This document shows positions 12,054 through 23,460 of a DNA stretch of 64,000 bases, one piece after another. The stretch covers positions 216,001 to 280,000 of the forward strand of contig JAIXMO010000034.1 of assembly GCA_025677825.1 (NCBI GenBank). Reading direction: 5' to 3'. The DNA is from Helicostylum pulchrum. Its lineage: Eukaryota > Mucoromycota > Mucoromycetes > Mucorales > Mucoraceae. Made by a program: the position numbers and the translations under genes. The notes beneath the pieces were generated by a model. That model did not search any database. It worked only from the letters and a program-made list of their open reading frames with translations, and had not been told where the DNA came from. Every line of letters begins with the position of its first letter. Positions within the stretch are counted from its first letter, which is position 1.

Positions 12054-12922
12054 ACTTGCGTGTAATATTAATTTTTTTTTCTTTTAAAAGTATAATTAAA
12101 AAGGTATCTAAATTTTTGTGTATATCAAAAGGGAGAAAAAGAGAGAAAAAGAAGAAGAATAACAACAGGTAGCTTTAATACAGATAAAACAGGATCGGTT
12201 TTACTATCGGGACGCAAAAATGACGTAAAACAATACATTTTCTTTTTTTTTAACAGCGCCTAATCTGACACTTTTTTGAAGTTGCGTTTTATCACAAGAA
12301 AGCCTTACAATGGCCTTTATTGACAAGAAATTCTTGGTAACTCGTATCTCTTATTTTTTTTAAAAAAAAGACGGTTATTTGCTATTAAAGAAGTAGGTAA
12401 TGGGAACCGGGTACTTTCAATTGACTCAAGTTCCTGTACTTTTCAAGTTATTCTTATGATATATAGGAGAAGGGGAAGTGACTAGAACATTTTAATACAA
12501 GTAACTGCGGGTATTTATTCTATATGCAGACTATTATTCTCTTTCTTTTCTGAATTTTACAGTAAATAAGCGAAAAACTATCCTTCCTAGTTATCGTTAT
12601 AAATGCCCAAGTTATAATGGCAAGCATTGTATTTATTTTAGCGCGTTTTTCAAAAACAAAGTATATCCCATTTATACACATGTTTCATTAGCTTTCATGT
12701 AATATTTATTATGAAACAGCAGCACAAGTAAACATTTCTGCATTAGTTCATATCATATTGACACGGCACGTATAAATATTATTAAAATACTCCCAGTTAA
12801 TTACAACTATACTTGATGAATTTTTATATTTGGTATGTTTAAACCGATTTATTTAGTATTTAAAAAGGAATGATAATATATTACATAAAAAAAAAATCTA
12901 AAGGTACTTTTTTCTACTTTTT
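12054..12922. other. Spacer between ATG26 and aconitase
   Basis: Both flanking genes are on the minus strand, so this holds the ATG26 promoter and the aconitase 3' end. AT-rich with A/T runs; no frame, repeat or RNA gene recognised. Confidence 0.5.
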
Positions 12923-15545
12923 TTATATTTGATGTTGAGCAGCAGCAACATTCTTCTTGATAAGGTTCAAAGCGGAACCTTCACGAATCCATTGAAGTTG
13001 ATCTTCACTTAAAGTATGAACAGCATCTATAGATAACTTGGAACCGTCAGACTTAGTAACGATTAACTTGACAGGTGATCCAGGAGCGAGGTTCTTAAGA
13101 CCTTGAGTTTCAATCACATCACCACCGTTAATCTTTTCATAATCAGCATCATTCTTAAAAGTCAATGGTAAGACACCTTGCTTCTTCAAGTTGGTTTCAT
13201 GAATACGAGCAAAAGAACGAGAGATGATCAAGGGACTACCCAAATAACGAACTTGTAAAGCAGCATGTTCACGAGCAGATCCTTCACCGTAGTTATGATC
13301 AGCAATAACAGTCCATTCAATATCCTGATTCTTATAACTCTTGGCAACTTCAGGAATAGTATCTTCCTTGTTATTGGTAATGTCTGTTACCAAATTGACC
13401 TTCCCATTATCTGCATTTTGTGCACCGATCAAGGTATTCTCGGCAATGTTTTGCAAATGACCCTTAAACTTCAACCATGGACCAGCAGCAGAGATATGAT
13501 CCGTAGTACACTTTCCTTTTACCTTAACCAAGACACGAATGTCCTTGAATTCTTCACCGTTCCATGGTTGGAAAGGCTCTAAAGCTTGAAGACGGGTAGA
13601 CTTGGGATCAATTGAAATTTGAACAGAGGCATCGGGAGTAGGAGTAGGAGATGGGGGTTCATAAGTAGCACGGCCAGCTTCAAAGCCTTGATGAGGAAGA
13701 TCGTCGCCAGTAGGAGGATTAAAATGGAACTCTTTACCGTTCTTATCCTTTAAGGAATCAGTCATGGGATTGAACGATAATTTACCAGCGAAAGCCATAG
13801 CTGTAACAATCTCGGGAGCGGCCAAGAAGTTCATGGTTTGCGAGTTACCATCATTACGACTACGGAAGTTACGGTTGAAAGAGGTTAAAATGGCATTTTC
13901 CTCACCCTTCTTTTCAGTACGCTTCCACTATTTACAGAAAAAAGAAAGTTAACTTCCCAATTTTTATACATGCATAAAAATATTTTACCTGTCCAATACA
14001 AGGTCCACAAGCATTAGCCAATACTTGACCACCAGCATTCTCGAAAACGTGTTGCTGACCGTCACGTTCAATGGTAGCACGAATTTGTTCAGAACCTGGA
14101 GTGACCAAAAATTGAGATTTGATATCAACGCCAGCATCAGTAGCTTGCTTAGCCATAGAAGCAGCGCGAGACATATCTTGATAAGAAGAATTTGTACAAC
14201 TTCCGATTAAAGCAGAAGTAAGATCGTCCTTCCATCCATTCTCAGCGATAAAGTCCTTGAACTTACTAAGGGGAGTACTCAAATCAGGAGTAAAGGGACC
14301 GTTAATATGAGGTTCAATCTCAGACAAATTGATTTCGATAATCTTATCGTAATGAGCGCCAGCATCAGCACGTAAGAATTGAGAGTTGGCATCGGCAGCG
14401 GTACTAACAGAGCGACGACCGGTAGAGTTCAAGTAGGCACGCATACTGGTAGTGTAAGGGAAAAGAGAGGTAGTGGCACCTACTTCAGCGCCCATATTAC
14501 ACATGGTGGCCATACCGGTACAGGATAAAGTATCAACTCCTTCACCGAAATATTCAATAATATGACCAGTACCGCCACGAACAGTTAAAAGACCTGCCAT
14601 CTTTAAAATCACGTCCTTGGGACTAGCCCAAGGTCCCAAACTACCAGTTAACTTTACACCAATGACATTAGGTGCTTTAAGTTCCCAAGGAATAGCTGCC
14701 ATAGCATCAACTGCATCAGCTCCACCAACACCGATAGCTACCATACCCAAACCACCTTTTTTTTAAAATATGTTAGAAAAAAAATCCTTCTCTTCATCAT
14801 AATAAATAAATAAAAAAATTACTTACCAGCATTAGGAGTATGGCTATCAGTACCAAGCATAAGACCACCAGGAGCAGCATAGTTTTCTAAAACGATTTGA
14901 TGAATAATACCACTTCCAGGCTTCCAGAAAGCAACACCGTACTTCTGTGCACCACTTTCCAGGAAATCAAAAATTTCCTTGTTGGCAATAATCGATTCAG
15001 CAACATCTTTATCACCACCTTCATTTGCAGCAATCAAATGATCACAATGAATCGAACTAGGTACAGCTGTAGTAGGCATACCAGATAACATGAATTGTAA
15101 AAGTGCCATTTGAGCAGAAGCATCTTGCATAGCCACACGATCTTTTTATATACGGTTAAATTATCAATTATGTGTACTGTTATAATATATAATTTATTAC
15201 CAGGAGATAACTTTAAATAAGTTTCACCGCGAACAGGAATAGTTTCTTCAGGATTAGTCAAGTGAGAATAAACAACCTTTTCAGCTAAAGTTAAAGGACG
15301 GTTGTCTAAAATACGCTTTACAAGATCAAGGTTCTTTGTTAATTTGGCGTAAGGAGGTGTAATAGAAGAACAATCCTTTTCAACAACAGGGTTATGTTGA
15401 GAAGCCATTGAACGGATACTAGTTAAGCTACGAAAAGCATTACGTGTGACCTGAAAGAACCGTTAGATATGGTTTTTTGCATATTCATGTTTGTATATAT
15501 ATACTTTACCCTACTAGTCTGGTGACCTAAATAAGCAGAGATCAT
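12923..15545 (-). CDS. ACO1: Aconitate hydratase, mitochondrial
   Basis: Isomerises citrate to isocitrate in the TCA cycle with a [4Fe-4S] cluster. Five exons join in phase: 15545-15510, 15450-15201, 15141-14827, 14755-13989 and 13927-12923, giving 790 residues, normal for the mitochondrial enzyme. A 12-codon first exon ([12 protein letters not shown]) plus [14 protein letters not shown] forms a basic, Ser/Arg-rich, acid-free presequence fitting matrix import. Family motifs are [39 protein letters not shown], cluster-ligand segments [16 protein letters not shown] and [10 protein letters not shown], and the C-terminal swivel domain with [20 protein letters not shown]. All expected cluster cysteines are present. 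Codon bias is strong, as in transketolase, suggesting high expression. Confidence 0.97.
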
Positions 15546-15815
15546 TAATTAAGAAATATAACAGAGAGAAGGGAGAGAGAGAGAAAAGAGATAAAGAGAG
15601 AGAAAAAGAGAGAAAATATAAACAAATAAATAAAAAAACGAGATGAAATATGACAAGCGTTTTTTTTAGTGTTTGTCCATCAAAGTGGAAGATGATCTTT
15701 TATCTATTACCCAAAAGGGAAATTACGCGGAGATACAACATCTAAAGTGATACTGGGAAGGTATTTCAAAGTTACTTACTTTCCTAAAACGATAATTCAA
15801 AATTAACTTACCTCT
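15546..15815. other. Aconitase upstream region
   Basis: Contains a purine-rich GAGA stretch on the plus strand (about 15563-15615), which is CT-rich in the direction of aconitase transcription and probably part of its leader or promoter. No gene seen. Confidence 0.4.
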
Positions 15816-16856
15816 TCAACGAAGAGTATTCTCTCTACTGGAGAGTGGCTTCAAGGTGTTTCTTGTAAGGAAAACGCCAGCAATTTCTTTGATTTTTTTT
15901 TTATCAGTTTCATTATTGGTCACAGAAGAGTCGAAGACGGGGATGCAATCCTCAAGGAAGACGTTAGAGGCACCTGCCAATCCTGTTGCAAAAGCAGATA
16001 CTGAATCTGTTCCTTTGTGTGTTTGCTTAAAAACACTCAGAATGCAATGTTTGTTTAAGCAACGAAACGTTCCCTTCACATCGTTTATTATCGCCTCATT
16101 GTTTTTTTCTACTATCTTGATTGAGTGTGTCAGCTTTTTAAAACAGAAAACGCACGTTTGTGACGAGTTGTGCTCATTCGTAACGAAGACTGACGTATAT
16201 CTACTATGTATTTTCTCCTTCCAAGTTCCTCCATATTTCACATGTCCTTTTATACGACTTCTAATGCCATGGCCGCGATCACTAATAAACATGACGGGAC
16301 ACACTTTTTCAGCGGCTTTCTTTCTTTCCTCCGCACAAAGTCGATCCTTCGTACGTCGCAGAAGTAGCTCATTTGACCTTTGTAGCTTTGTCATTTTTTT
16401 GGAATGATAAAAAGAACGGAGGGCATGTTTGCTTTCTAAGTTGATATTGAAACGTCTGTCCAAATCGGAAATACTCGATGCGAAGGCTCGAGTTTTCTTT
16501 CGTTTCTTCTTTTATTTTTTTCAAGATATGATCAACTGTTCCAGACACTTGAAGGTCTTTGCTAGAAAATACAGGGTTTTTTTTTCTTTGGACACCCATC
16601 AATCTTGCTATCTTGAGACCAGGAAGAAGAACGATAGAATGATCAAATGCAAGTTCATATCCAAAACATACGTCATATAAATTTTTCAGCGAAAAAAAAT
16701 GAACCGAATACCGCATCCTTTTGCTTGATGGCTTTTTCTTTCGAAGATATTGGCTTCTGTTCGTAATCAAATAAGATCAGACGCTTATTGTTTACGGCAT
16801 TTTTGGGAGAGAACAAACTAGAAAAAGTTGGAGATTTGATGTGATTAAATGAGATT
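15816..16856 (-). pseudogene. Fanzor/TnpB-like RuvC nuclease gene, decayed
   Basis: The 3' 215-codon frame (16463-15816) reads PVMFISDRGHGIRSRIKGH, GGTWKEKIHSRYTSVFVT, NEHNSSQTCVFCFKKL, FRCLNKHC and KGTDSVSAFATGLAG. A Cys-x2-Cys / Cys-x4-Cys ribbon between RuvC-like blocks and a final D-x3-A motif is the C-terminal architecture of eukaryotic TnpB homologues (Fanzor), RNA-guided nucleases carried by transposons. Upstream pieces in other frames (KKNPVFSSKDLQ, FDHSIVLLPGLKIARLMG, KDAVFGSFFFAEKF) look like the preceding part, so at least two frameshifts are needed. The N-terminal half and its RuvC-I Asp were not found. Family call is from recalled motifs; it is almost surely inactive. Confidence 0.6.
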
Positions 16857-17520
16857 TCAGAAAAGTGACACTGAAGTTAAATGGTAAAACTTTCCTATTC
16901 CCGTAGTGTATGATTGTGATATAAAAGTTACAGCGTCTTGATAAACACGGTTTCCCCTCTCAAACCGTAAATTTTACAGGTAGAAAAGTCTTCATTGGTA
17001 CGCAAAATTTTATTTTTTATTTTCTCCACTAAATCCTTAAAATTGGGAGAGAGGTTCGTACTTACTAAACCCTAATACAGTGGATCCACTACACATTGAA
17101 GAGTAATTGAGCAATTCTAAGTTCTAGTTAAAAAGTCTGTACCAAAACGTCAGAAGTTACAAGAAACACCGAAACACCTGAAGCTGGAATAATTCAAGTA
17201 GCATATGGATATTCCTGCTTAGAATCATGTCTTTTTTTTAGTTTAAGAGAGCGAGAGCATACATGGTTGATTTTACGGCTTCTATTCTTATACTTGATCG
17301 TTATTTATGTGCGAATAAATCCCTGGTGGCGTTTCCATACCAATGGCTACTTTTTTGAGGTTAATTTACCTGGAAGGGCAACAGCTGGGAAGGAGGTTAT
17401 TCCAAATAATGCAAACTTTTATTACCAGTCACATTTTTTTTTTTTTAAAGAAAAGAAAATTATCTATACTTTTTCACTTCCTTTTTTTTTTTCATAAGCT
17501 ACACTTTTATAAATCACTCA
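16857..17520. other. Intergenic stretch upstream of MPP6
   Basis: No long supported frame. It may include the missing 5' end of the Fanzor-like relic, but I could not find its boundary. T-rich runs at 17438-17447 and 17482-17492 precede the MPP6 start. Confidence 0.35.
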
Positions 17521-18200
17521 ATGTTGGACGCAAAGAAAGAAGGAAAGAAACCCTCTAGCAGACTTTTAGGAATGAAGGTAAAAAGAAGAAAAAAAAATGA
17601 CATTCTTTTCAATTGTATAAAGATAAAAAAACCTCAAACCCTCCCCCCCAACTAGTTCATGCAAAGGTCGATGGAGAAGGAAATGCAGGAGAAGTTAGAA
17701 AAGGAGCGTAAACGAGTTATATCCGAAGCAGAATGGGTTTTAGATATAAAGGAATTGAATATTGAGAAACCGTAAAGTTTATTTTTGCACTGTCAAAGTT
17801 ATACACGTACTTATAAAAAAAAATCTCTTAATAGTAAGATACTAATTGAATGTCAACCGAGTTTCCTTCATTTTTCACAAGATACTACATCTGGTAGAAA
17901 ATCATTCAATAGCTTTAATAAGGAGGTTGAAGTGAGTGATATAAATTTTTTCTTTTTTTTTTGACAGTATAAATTAAACAACATATTTTATAGTCCAAAG
18001 TGGTTGATATAGAAAAAGAGCAGAGATTAGCTCGGGAAGAAGAAGTCGAAAATGCTAATAAAATATCAGATAAAGAATTCGGAAAGCAAATGCAGACCAT
18101 TCGATCTGTAACGAAAAAGGCTAAAAAGAGAAAGACAGACAAGTCTAATGACACTGCCAGTAAAAAGCCTAAAGTGATTGGATTTATGAAACCAGAATAA
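17521..18200 (+). CDS. MPP6: M-phase phosphoprotein 6 homolog, nuclear exosome cofactor
   Basis: MPP6 binds the nuclear RNA exosome and recruits the Mtr4 helicase for rRNA processing and RNA surveillance. Four exons join in phase: 17521-17577, 17656-17771, 17835-17931 and 17994-18200, giving 158 residues, close to the human protein. Family-like blocks are SRLLGMKFMQRSMEKE near residue 13, ISEAEWVLDI, SGRKSFNSFNKEVE (human MPHOSPH6 has a similar GRMSFRGFNPEVE) and a lysine-rich C-terminal tail ending KKPKVIGFMKPE. The first and second exons meet exactly inside the MKFMQR motif, supporting the splice model and start. It is followed 152 bp later by DCP1 on the same strand. Confidence 0.85.
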
Positions 18201-18352
18201 GCAAATGTTTACTTTTCAAGCGTAAATTTTATTAAAAAAAAGAACTAGTCACATGACGCACAGAAAAACCTTACCTTACCTTAATATTTTATTTGTGAAT
18301 ACGTACTTGCTTTTTTTTTTATTATTTTCCCCTCAAGTTATATAAATAAACT

Positions 18353-19285
18353 ATGGATCTCGTTGCTCGTAAAAGGTTAAACCTGGAAGTATTAAAAAGA
18401 CACGACCCCAACATTTGTGATATATTGGACCAGTCTGCTCATGCTGTAGTTTATAAATTCGATACTGAAAAGACTAGCTGGGTAAAAACAAAAAAGAGAA
18501 CCTCATTTATTTTCTCATCTATTTTCTAAAACAATGTCGTTTCTTTTTAGGAAAAACTTGGTTATGAAGGTGTCATTTTTTTAACCCAAGGGTAACTAAA
18601 GCGAACGAAAAAAAAAAGGGAACATGCTATAAATACTAATTATAAAATAAATAGAAAAAGTGCACCTTATTTTGGGTTATATGTTTTAAATAGATTATCG
18701 ATAGAAAACTTTTCTTTACACTTGACAGATTTTGAAGAAATAAATTTAACGGACGAATTCATCATTTACCAAACAAGTGAAGGTAAACTTATTTATTTAA
18801 AAAGCAATTAGGGATAGAGGATTCTGACAGGCCAATATTATTAGGTGAAGCATGTGCATTATGGTTATTTGAAAAGAAGGATCGTGAACGAATTTTAGCA
18901 AAAATTTTAAAGTAAATACATTGGATATACACTATATATACAAAGGTAATTAATATAATCCGGGATTAGATTACATGAAGGTATGAAGGCATTACCATCA
19001 GCGCAAATACCTAGACCTGTAGAATCAAAGGTAGATATTCTTCAAATGTTAAAAAAGGCATCAAATACTAGTCCTTTAGAGACTGTTGGAAACGACTTAT
19101 TAAAAGCATTGGGAGCACAACCTCAACAACCTCAACAGCAATCATCTCAACAGCAGCAACCTCAACAACAACAGCAGCAGCAACAACCCCAAATTCAACA
19201 ACTTCAACAACAACAACTGCCTCATCATTTATCTCAACAACAACAAATGGCTCAGCAACAAATGCATCAAACTCTTTTACAACAA

Positions 19286-19317
<32 letters not shown>

Positions 19318-19949
19318 ACAGCCGTTCTCAATGCAACCGATGATGCCTCCACCACCAATGCACGCTATGCAACAACACGCTAATTCACCTTTTATGATAC
19401 CTACATCGGATAGCTCCGAAAGAGCAGGCAATAGATTGCAAGAATTATTTGATAGTGCTAATAACAACAACAATACTAATATTATGCATGATAATAATAT
19501 TCCTAGAAGAGTTATGGCAAATGGTGAATTAACAAAACCATTTTATCCTCCATTTATGAATATGTCTCCTGCTGCATCTCCTAGAAATCCAGGTACTTTA
19601 TTACAGGCTTTACATGGTGGTATACCACCTATTCCTCCACAACAACAACAACAACAACAACAACAACAGCAACAACAGCAACATCAACAACAGCAACAGC
19701 CATTAGGTATGCCTTTAATGCCTCAACAAGTAATGGGTTTAATGAGACCTGAAGTCGCAAGAAGGTTTAGTGGTAGACCTATATTATCTAAACCTGAATT
19801 TATTCAACAATTATTAAACATGATTCAGGTTAGTTCCTTCTAGCTTATTATATATCTATTAGCTTTTACTAACTTTCTATATGTAGTGTGATCCTACCTT
19901 TTTCGATGTTCTTTATGATACATATCAAAATCAAATGGGTCACTCTTAA
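18353..19949 (+). CDS. DCP1: mRNA-decapping enzyme subunit 1
   Basis: DCP1 is the activator subunit of the Dcp1-Dcp2 decapping complex in cytoplasmic mRNA decay and P-bodies. Six exons join in phase: 18353-18481, 18551-18591, 18655-18782, 18845-18911, 18970-19828 and 19887-19949, giving 428 residues. The N-terminal 140 residues are the EVH1-like Dcp1 fold (RKRLNLEVLKRHDPNICDIL, APYFGLYVLNRLS, FIIYQTSEGEACALWLFEKK, RERILAKILK). The middle is Pro/Gln/Asn-rich with several polyglutamine tracts (19111-19320, 19636-19700), a low-complexity feature common in P-body proteins. The last 30 residues (FIQQLLNMIQ joined to CDPTFFDVLYDTY) match the short C-terminal trimerisation helix of Dcp1 and validate the last intron. 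Confidence 0.9.
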
Positions 19950-20074
19950 ACTGTTGCTATTAATAATAATAAAAAAAAGCTTCCGTGACCGTTTTTTTTC
20001 CTTCTGTTTATTTCCCTTGTTGTGTGTGTGTATCGATAACTATCTTTCTACTAAAAACTTTTTTTTTAAAAAAG

Positions 20075-21457
20075 ATGGACGGTAGCTCATATGGACTTGG
20101 TGGTCCAAATATTACGATTAGAGAGCTTACCAAAGATCGTATTAACTTTGTACTTAGTGATACTGATTTAAGGTAACAACTAAAACTGAATGAAAGCAAA
20201 AAAAGGGCCTTTATTTATTACGTGTATCTTTTTTTTTTCTAGTGTCGCCAATTCACTTCGTAGAGTTATGATTGCAGAAGTACCAACAGTTGGTAAAAAA
20301 AAAAAAAAAAAAAGTTCAAACACAAATATAACGAATAAAACACTAAATAAAAAATAAAAAAATTGAGGATATTATAGCTATCGATATGGTAGAGATTGAA
20401 ACCAACACAACTGTACTTGCAGATGAATTTTTAGCTCATCGACTTGGTATGGTAGCAATTGATAGTAGAGAAGTCGATAAATTACGTTATACAAGAGTAC
20501 GATTATTATTGTTATTTTTTTTCATTGTGTGTGGGTGAGTTGCGATATTTAAAAGTTCTCTCTTTTTCGTAGGATTGTACGTGCTCTCAATATTGTCCAG
20601 AATGTTCAGTTGAATTGACACTTCACGTAAAATGTACTGACGATAGAACTAAAGACGTAACAACAAAAGATCTCTCTTCTTCAAACCCTTCATATTTGCC
20701 TGTTTTACAAGGTTAGTTACTTTTTTTTTGTATGTATGAGTAATTTTGTTATATACTGAATTTTTCAGCATAATATAGACAAGGAAGATTCTGGTGTTCT
20801 TTTAGTCAAATTACGTAAAGGACATGAGTTAAAATTAAAGTGTATTGCTAAAAAGGTAATAAAAAAAGAGAAAAACAGAAAGAGAAAGAGAGAAATTTTT
20901 AACAACAAAAAATGTTAGGGTGTTGCAAAGGAACATGCTAAATGGAGTCCTGTTAGTGGTGTTTCTTTTGAATACGATCCTTACAATAAATTGAGACATA
21001 CAACATATTGGTTTGAAGAGAGTGAAGATGAATGGTAAGGGAAAAAAAAAGAATGATTTTAACCAAGTTTCAAAATTAAACCATCTTTTTTACACGTTAG
21101 GCCTTTGAGTAAAAATGCTCAATTTGAAGCACCACCTGATAAAGATGCTCGTATGTATCTTCTTAATAATTTATAATACAACTATGTAAACTAACTAACC
21201 AAATAACTATAGCTTTTGATTATAATGCAAAGCCAGATAAATTTTATTTTGAAGCAGAGGTAAAAACTAATTTCTTATTTAGTAAACTGTCAATTTATTT
21301 ATTTTTCGGGTAGACTGTTGGATCATTAGCACCTGAAGAAGTTGTTACGATGGCAATGAAGACATTAGTCGATAAACTTGCATATGTTCAAATGCAAATC
21401 CAGGAAGAAGTAGATACGAAGGAACAAGATAATGCTAATGCCTGGAGCAATTATTAA
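20075..21457 (+). CDS. RPB3: DNA-directed RNA polymerase II subunit RPB3
   Basis: RPB3 pairs with RPB11 as the alpha-like assembly platform of RNA polymerase II. Nine exons join in phase: 20075-20172, 20243-20292, 20378-20496, 20573-20711, 20779-20855, 20919-21034, 21101-21150, 21213-21259 and 21314-21457, giving 279 residues, slightly shorter than yeast (318). Motifs are [39 protein letters not shown] (alpha signature), the zinc site [10 protein letters not shown] (C-x-C-x3-C-x2-C) and [20 protein letters not shown]. The exon-5 acceptor is the second AG (20777-20778); the CAG at 20767-20768 would put an in-frame stop after one codon. It starts 125 bp after the DCP1 stop. Confidence 0.94.
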
Positions 21458-21550
21458 AAGAAAAAAACAATCCCTTCATATATAACTATATAATATTATA
21501 TTATATAAATATAAAAAAAAAGTGTAATAATTATTCTTTTTTATTGTGTA

Positions 21551-23453
21551 CAGTGCGGCTGGTAAATTTTGTCCGTTTCCAAAAAATAAATGGCTGTTAT
21601 CTAATATTATATGATTGTCAAATACTACTACGTATAATTGAAAATTGAAATGCTTATTAGAGAGGCTAACTAGAAGCTTGTCTTGTTATAGCAGTTGATG
21701 ATTTGGCCTTGGAGTGTCTATAGAATCCCTGGAGATCGCTGAAGAGTGCATTGTTACATGCATCTGCAATTCTTTGAGATAGATTCTCTTCATTCATCAA
21801 CCTATGGCGTTTCCTTTTTCCTTTTACAAGAGCCCAATACTGCTCAATTGGGTCATACTTATGGCAAAATAAGCATTCCACAGAGTATGAGTACAACATA
21901 TAGAGCTTCTTGCGCTTATGGCTCGGAAACGATGTTCGTGCCCTGCCATGAAGTACATTTTGCGAGGAGATACAAAAAAGCAAGATGTCCTTGAGTAATG
22001 TTTGCGATGCTAAGAATCTTCTGGTGCTTTCTTTTTGATGAAAGAGTAGTATATAAACTTCAACGGTAACATACTCTCGAGATAGAAGCAAAAGGAGTGT
22101 AAATAATGAAGCATTGCAGATAGAGACCTTACAGTTTCTCATTCTTTACTTTTGTAGTGTAGATCATTCCAGAAGTAAACTAGTTTATGCAATACGTGAT
22201 TTAAGCTTAATGTAGAAATATCGCTTCTCTATAATACTGACCTGGCTGAAACCCAGGTATATATGTCTTGTTATCATTATAAAAAGCGTATTACCATCAT
22301 ATTCAAGGAAGCAAATGTGAAGGAACGTGTAATACGTAGCTACATTTGTATCCAAGAAAAAAAAAAAGTCAAAACCCTGGAAACCTGATGAGTTCGTTTT
22401 GAAGGAAATTTGGTGGAGGAAGACGGATAAAAATAACCATAAAAGATCGTTCGATGCTACCTGTACGTGGCTTGTTATACTTCATAAGATTCACAGTTGA
22501 CTACAGCAATTTAAAAAAGTAACAATTGATAAGAGCTTTACGGAACTCAATGCAATTATAACTGTTTTTTTCTGGCGTTGCTGTTCAATGGTGCTTGTTC
22601 CATGTTGCAAGCTTGGACAGGAAAGATTTGTGAGCTGGTTAAACTTGGAAGTTCTACCCTGAATGCTCAGGTTCATAAGTCGTTGATGATTACTTTAAAA
22701 AAAATGACGTGGGAAAGGAACAAAGCAACATCGAAGAACATGATGTTACTCTTCAAAACATTGCAGTGACTTTGCTGATTCGAAAGCTTCTATCAGGGCA
22801 TTTGAAGAAAACCCTTGACTTCTAAACAATGATGAGCTGACCGATCCTGCACGAACAATGAACGCTTTGAAAAGTATCATACAAACTAATGACAACAACT
22901 ATAGCTCAAATAGTAATTTCCAAACACAAAGAAGATAAAAAAATTGCAATATAAGATACGTCACTAAAATTAAGTAAATCAAAGGTGTCTTGTATTCTGG
23001 AGAGCTACTGGACGATCGACGGCAGTTCAGGAACAAGCTTTGCGTCTTTATCTTTTTTATTCTTCTATTCTAAACTTTATAAAACTTTTTCTTAACAAAC
23101 CCTTAATACAAATGAACACCACGATTTATACTTTTGAAAACATTTCTCAGTTCAAGTTTAGCGCCACGCAGCAACTTCGCGATGCTGTATTCGAATGTGG
23201 AAAGAAAGCTGGTTTCAGCATGTACTCCAGAAGTAGCAAAGAAGCAAACAGTAGAATTACTTTCTCCAATAGGCATTTCAATTTTCAATTATACGTAATA
23301 GTATTTGACAATCATATAATGAAACCAACATATAATATTTTTTTAGAGACAATAAAGTTTCGAAAATGACAATCATTTTCGAGCTGGCGCTATTTATTTT
23401 TAGATAACAGCCATTTATTTTTTGGAAACGGACAAAATTTACCAGCCACACTG
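21551..23453. mobile_element. Decayed Tc1/mariner-type transposon with long inverted ends
   Basis: The left end (21551, CAGTGCGGCTGGTAAATTTT...) is mirrored at the right end (23453 inward on the minus strand, CAGTGTGGCTGGTAAATTTT...). The first block of about 54 bp is nearly identical. A second inverted block of about 55 bp (21608-21662 against 23266-23320) follows directly on the left but is separated by roughly 80 bp extra on the right. TA dinucleotides flank both ends (21549-21550, 23454-23455), the expected target duplication. A transposase C-terminal fragment lies inside on the minus strand. Total 1903 bp. Confidence 0.88.
21666..22142 (-). pseudogene. Tc1/mariner transposase, C-terminal DDE fragment
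   Basis: The frame carries KYDPIEQYWALVKGKRKRHR and LSQRIADACNNALFSDLQGF. This is the block around the third catalytic acidic residue in Tc1/mariner DDE_3 transposases (family form P.NPIEQ.W..VK). Residues before it (KKLYMLYSYSVECLF) align poorly with the usual LPPYSP stretch, and no N-terminal HTH or first two catalytic Asp residues were found. The rest of the element (22143-23040) shows no matching frame. Confidence 0.75.
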
Positions 23454-23460
23454 TATATAC

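Noticed and set aside
15856..16407. Plus-strand 183-codon frame
   Set aside because: Antisense to the Fanzor-like relic, whose minus-strand frame has recognisable motifs.
19068..19473. Minus-strand frames rich in Val/Ala or Cys opposite DCP1
   Set aside because: They are mirror readings of CAA/CAG polyglutamine codons in the DCP1 exon.
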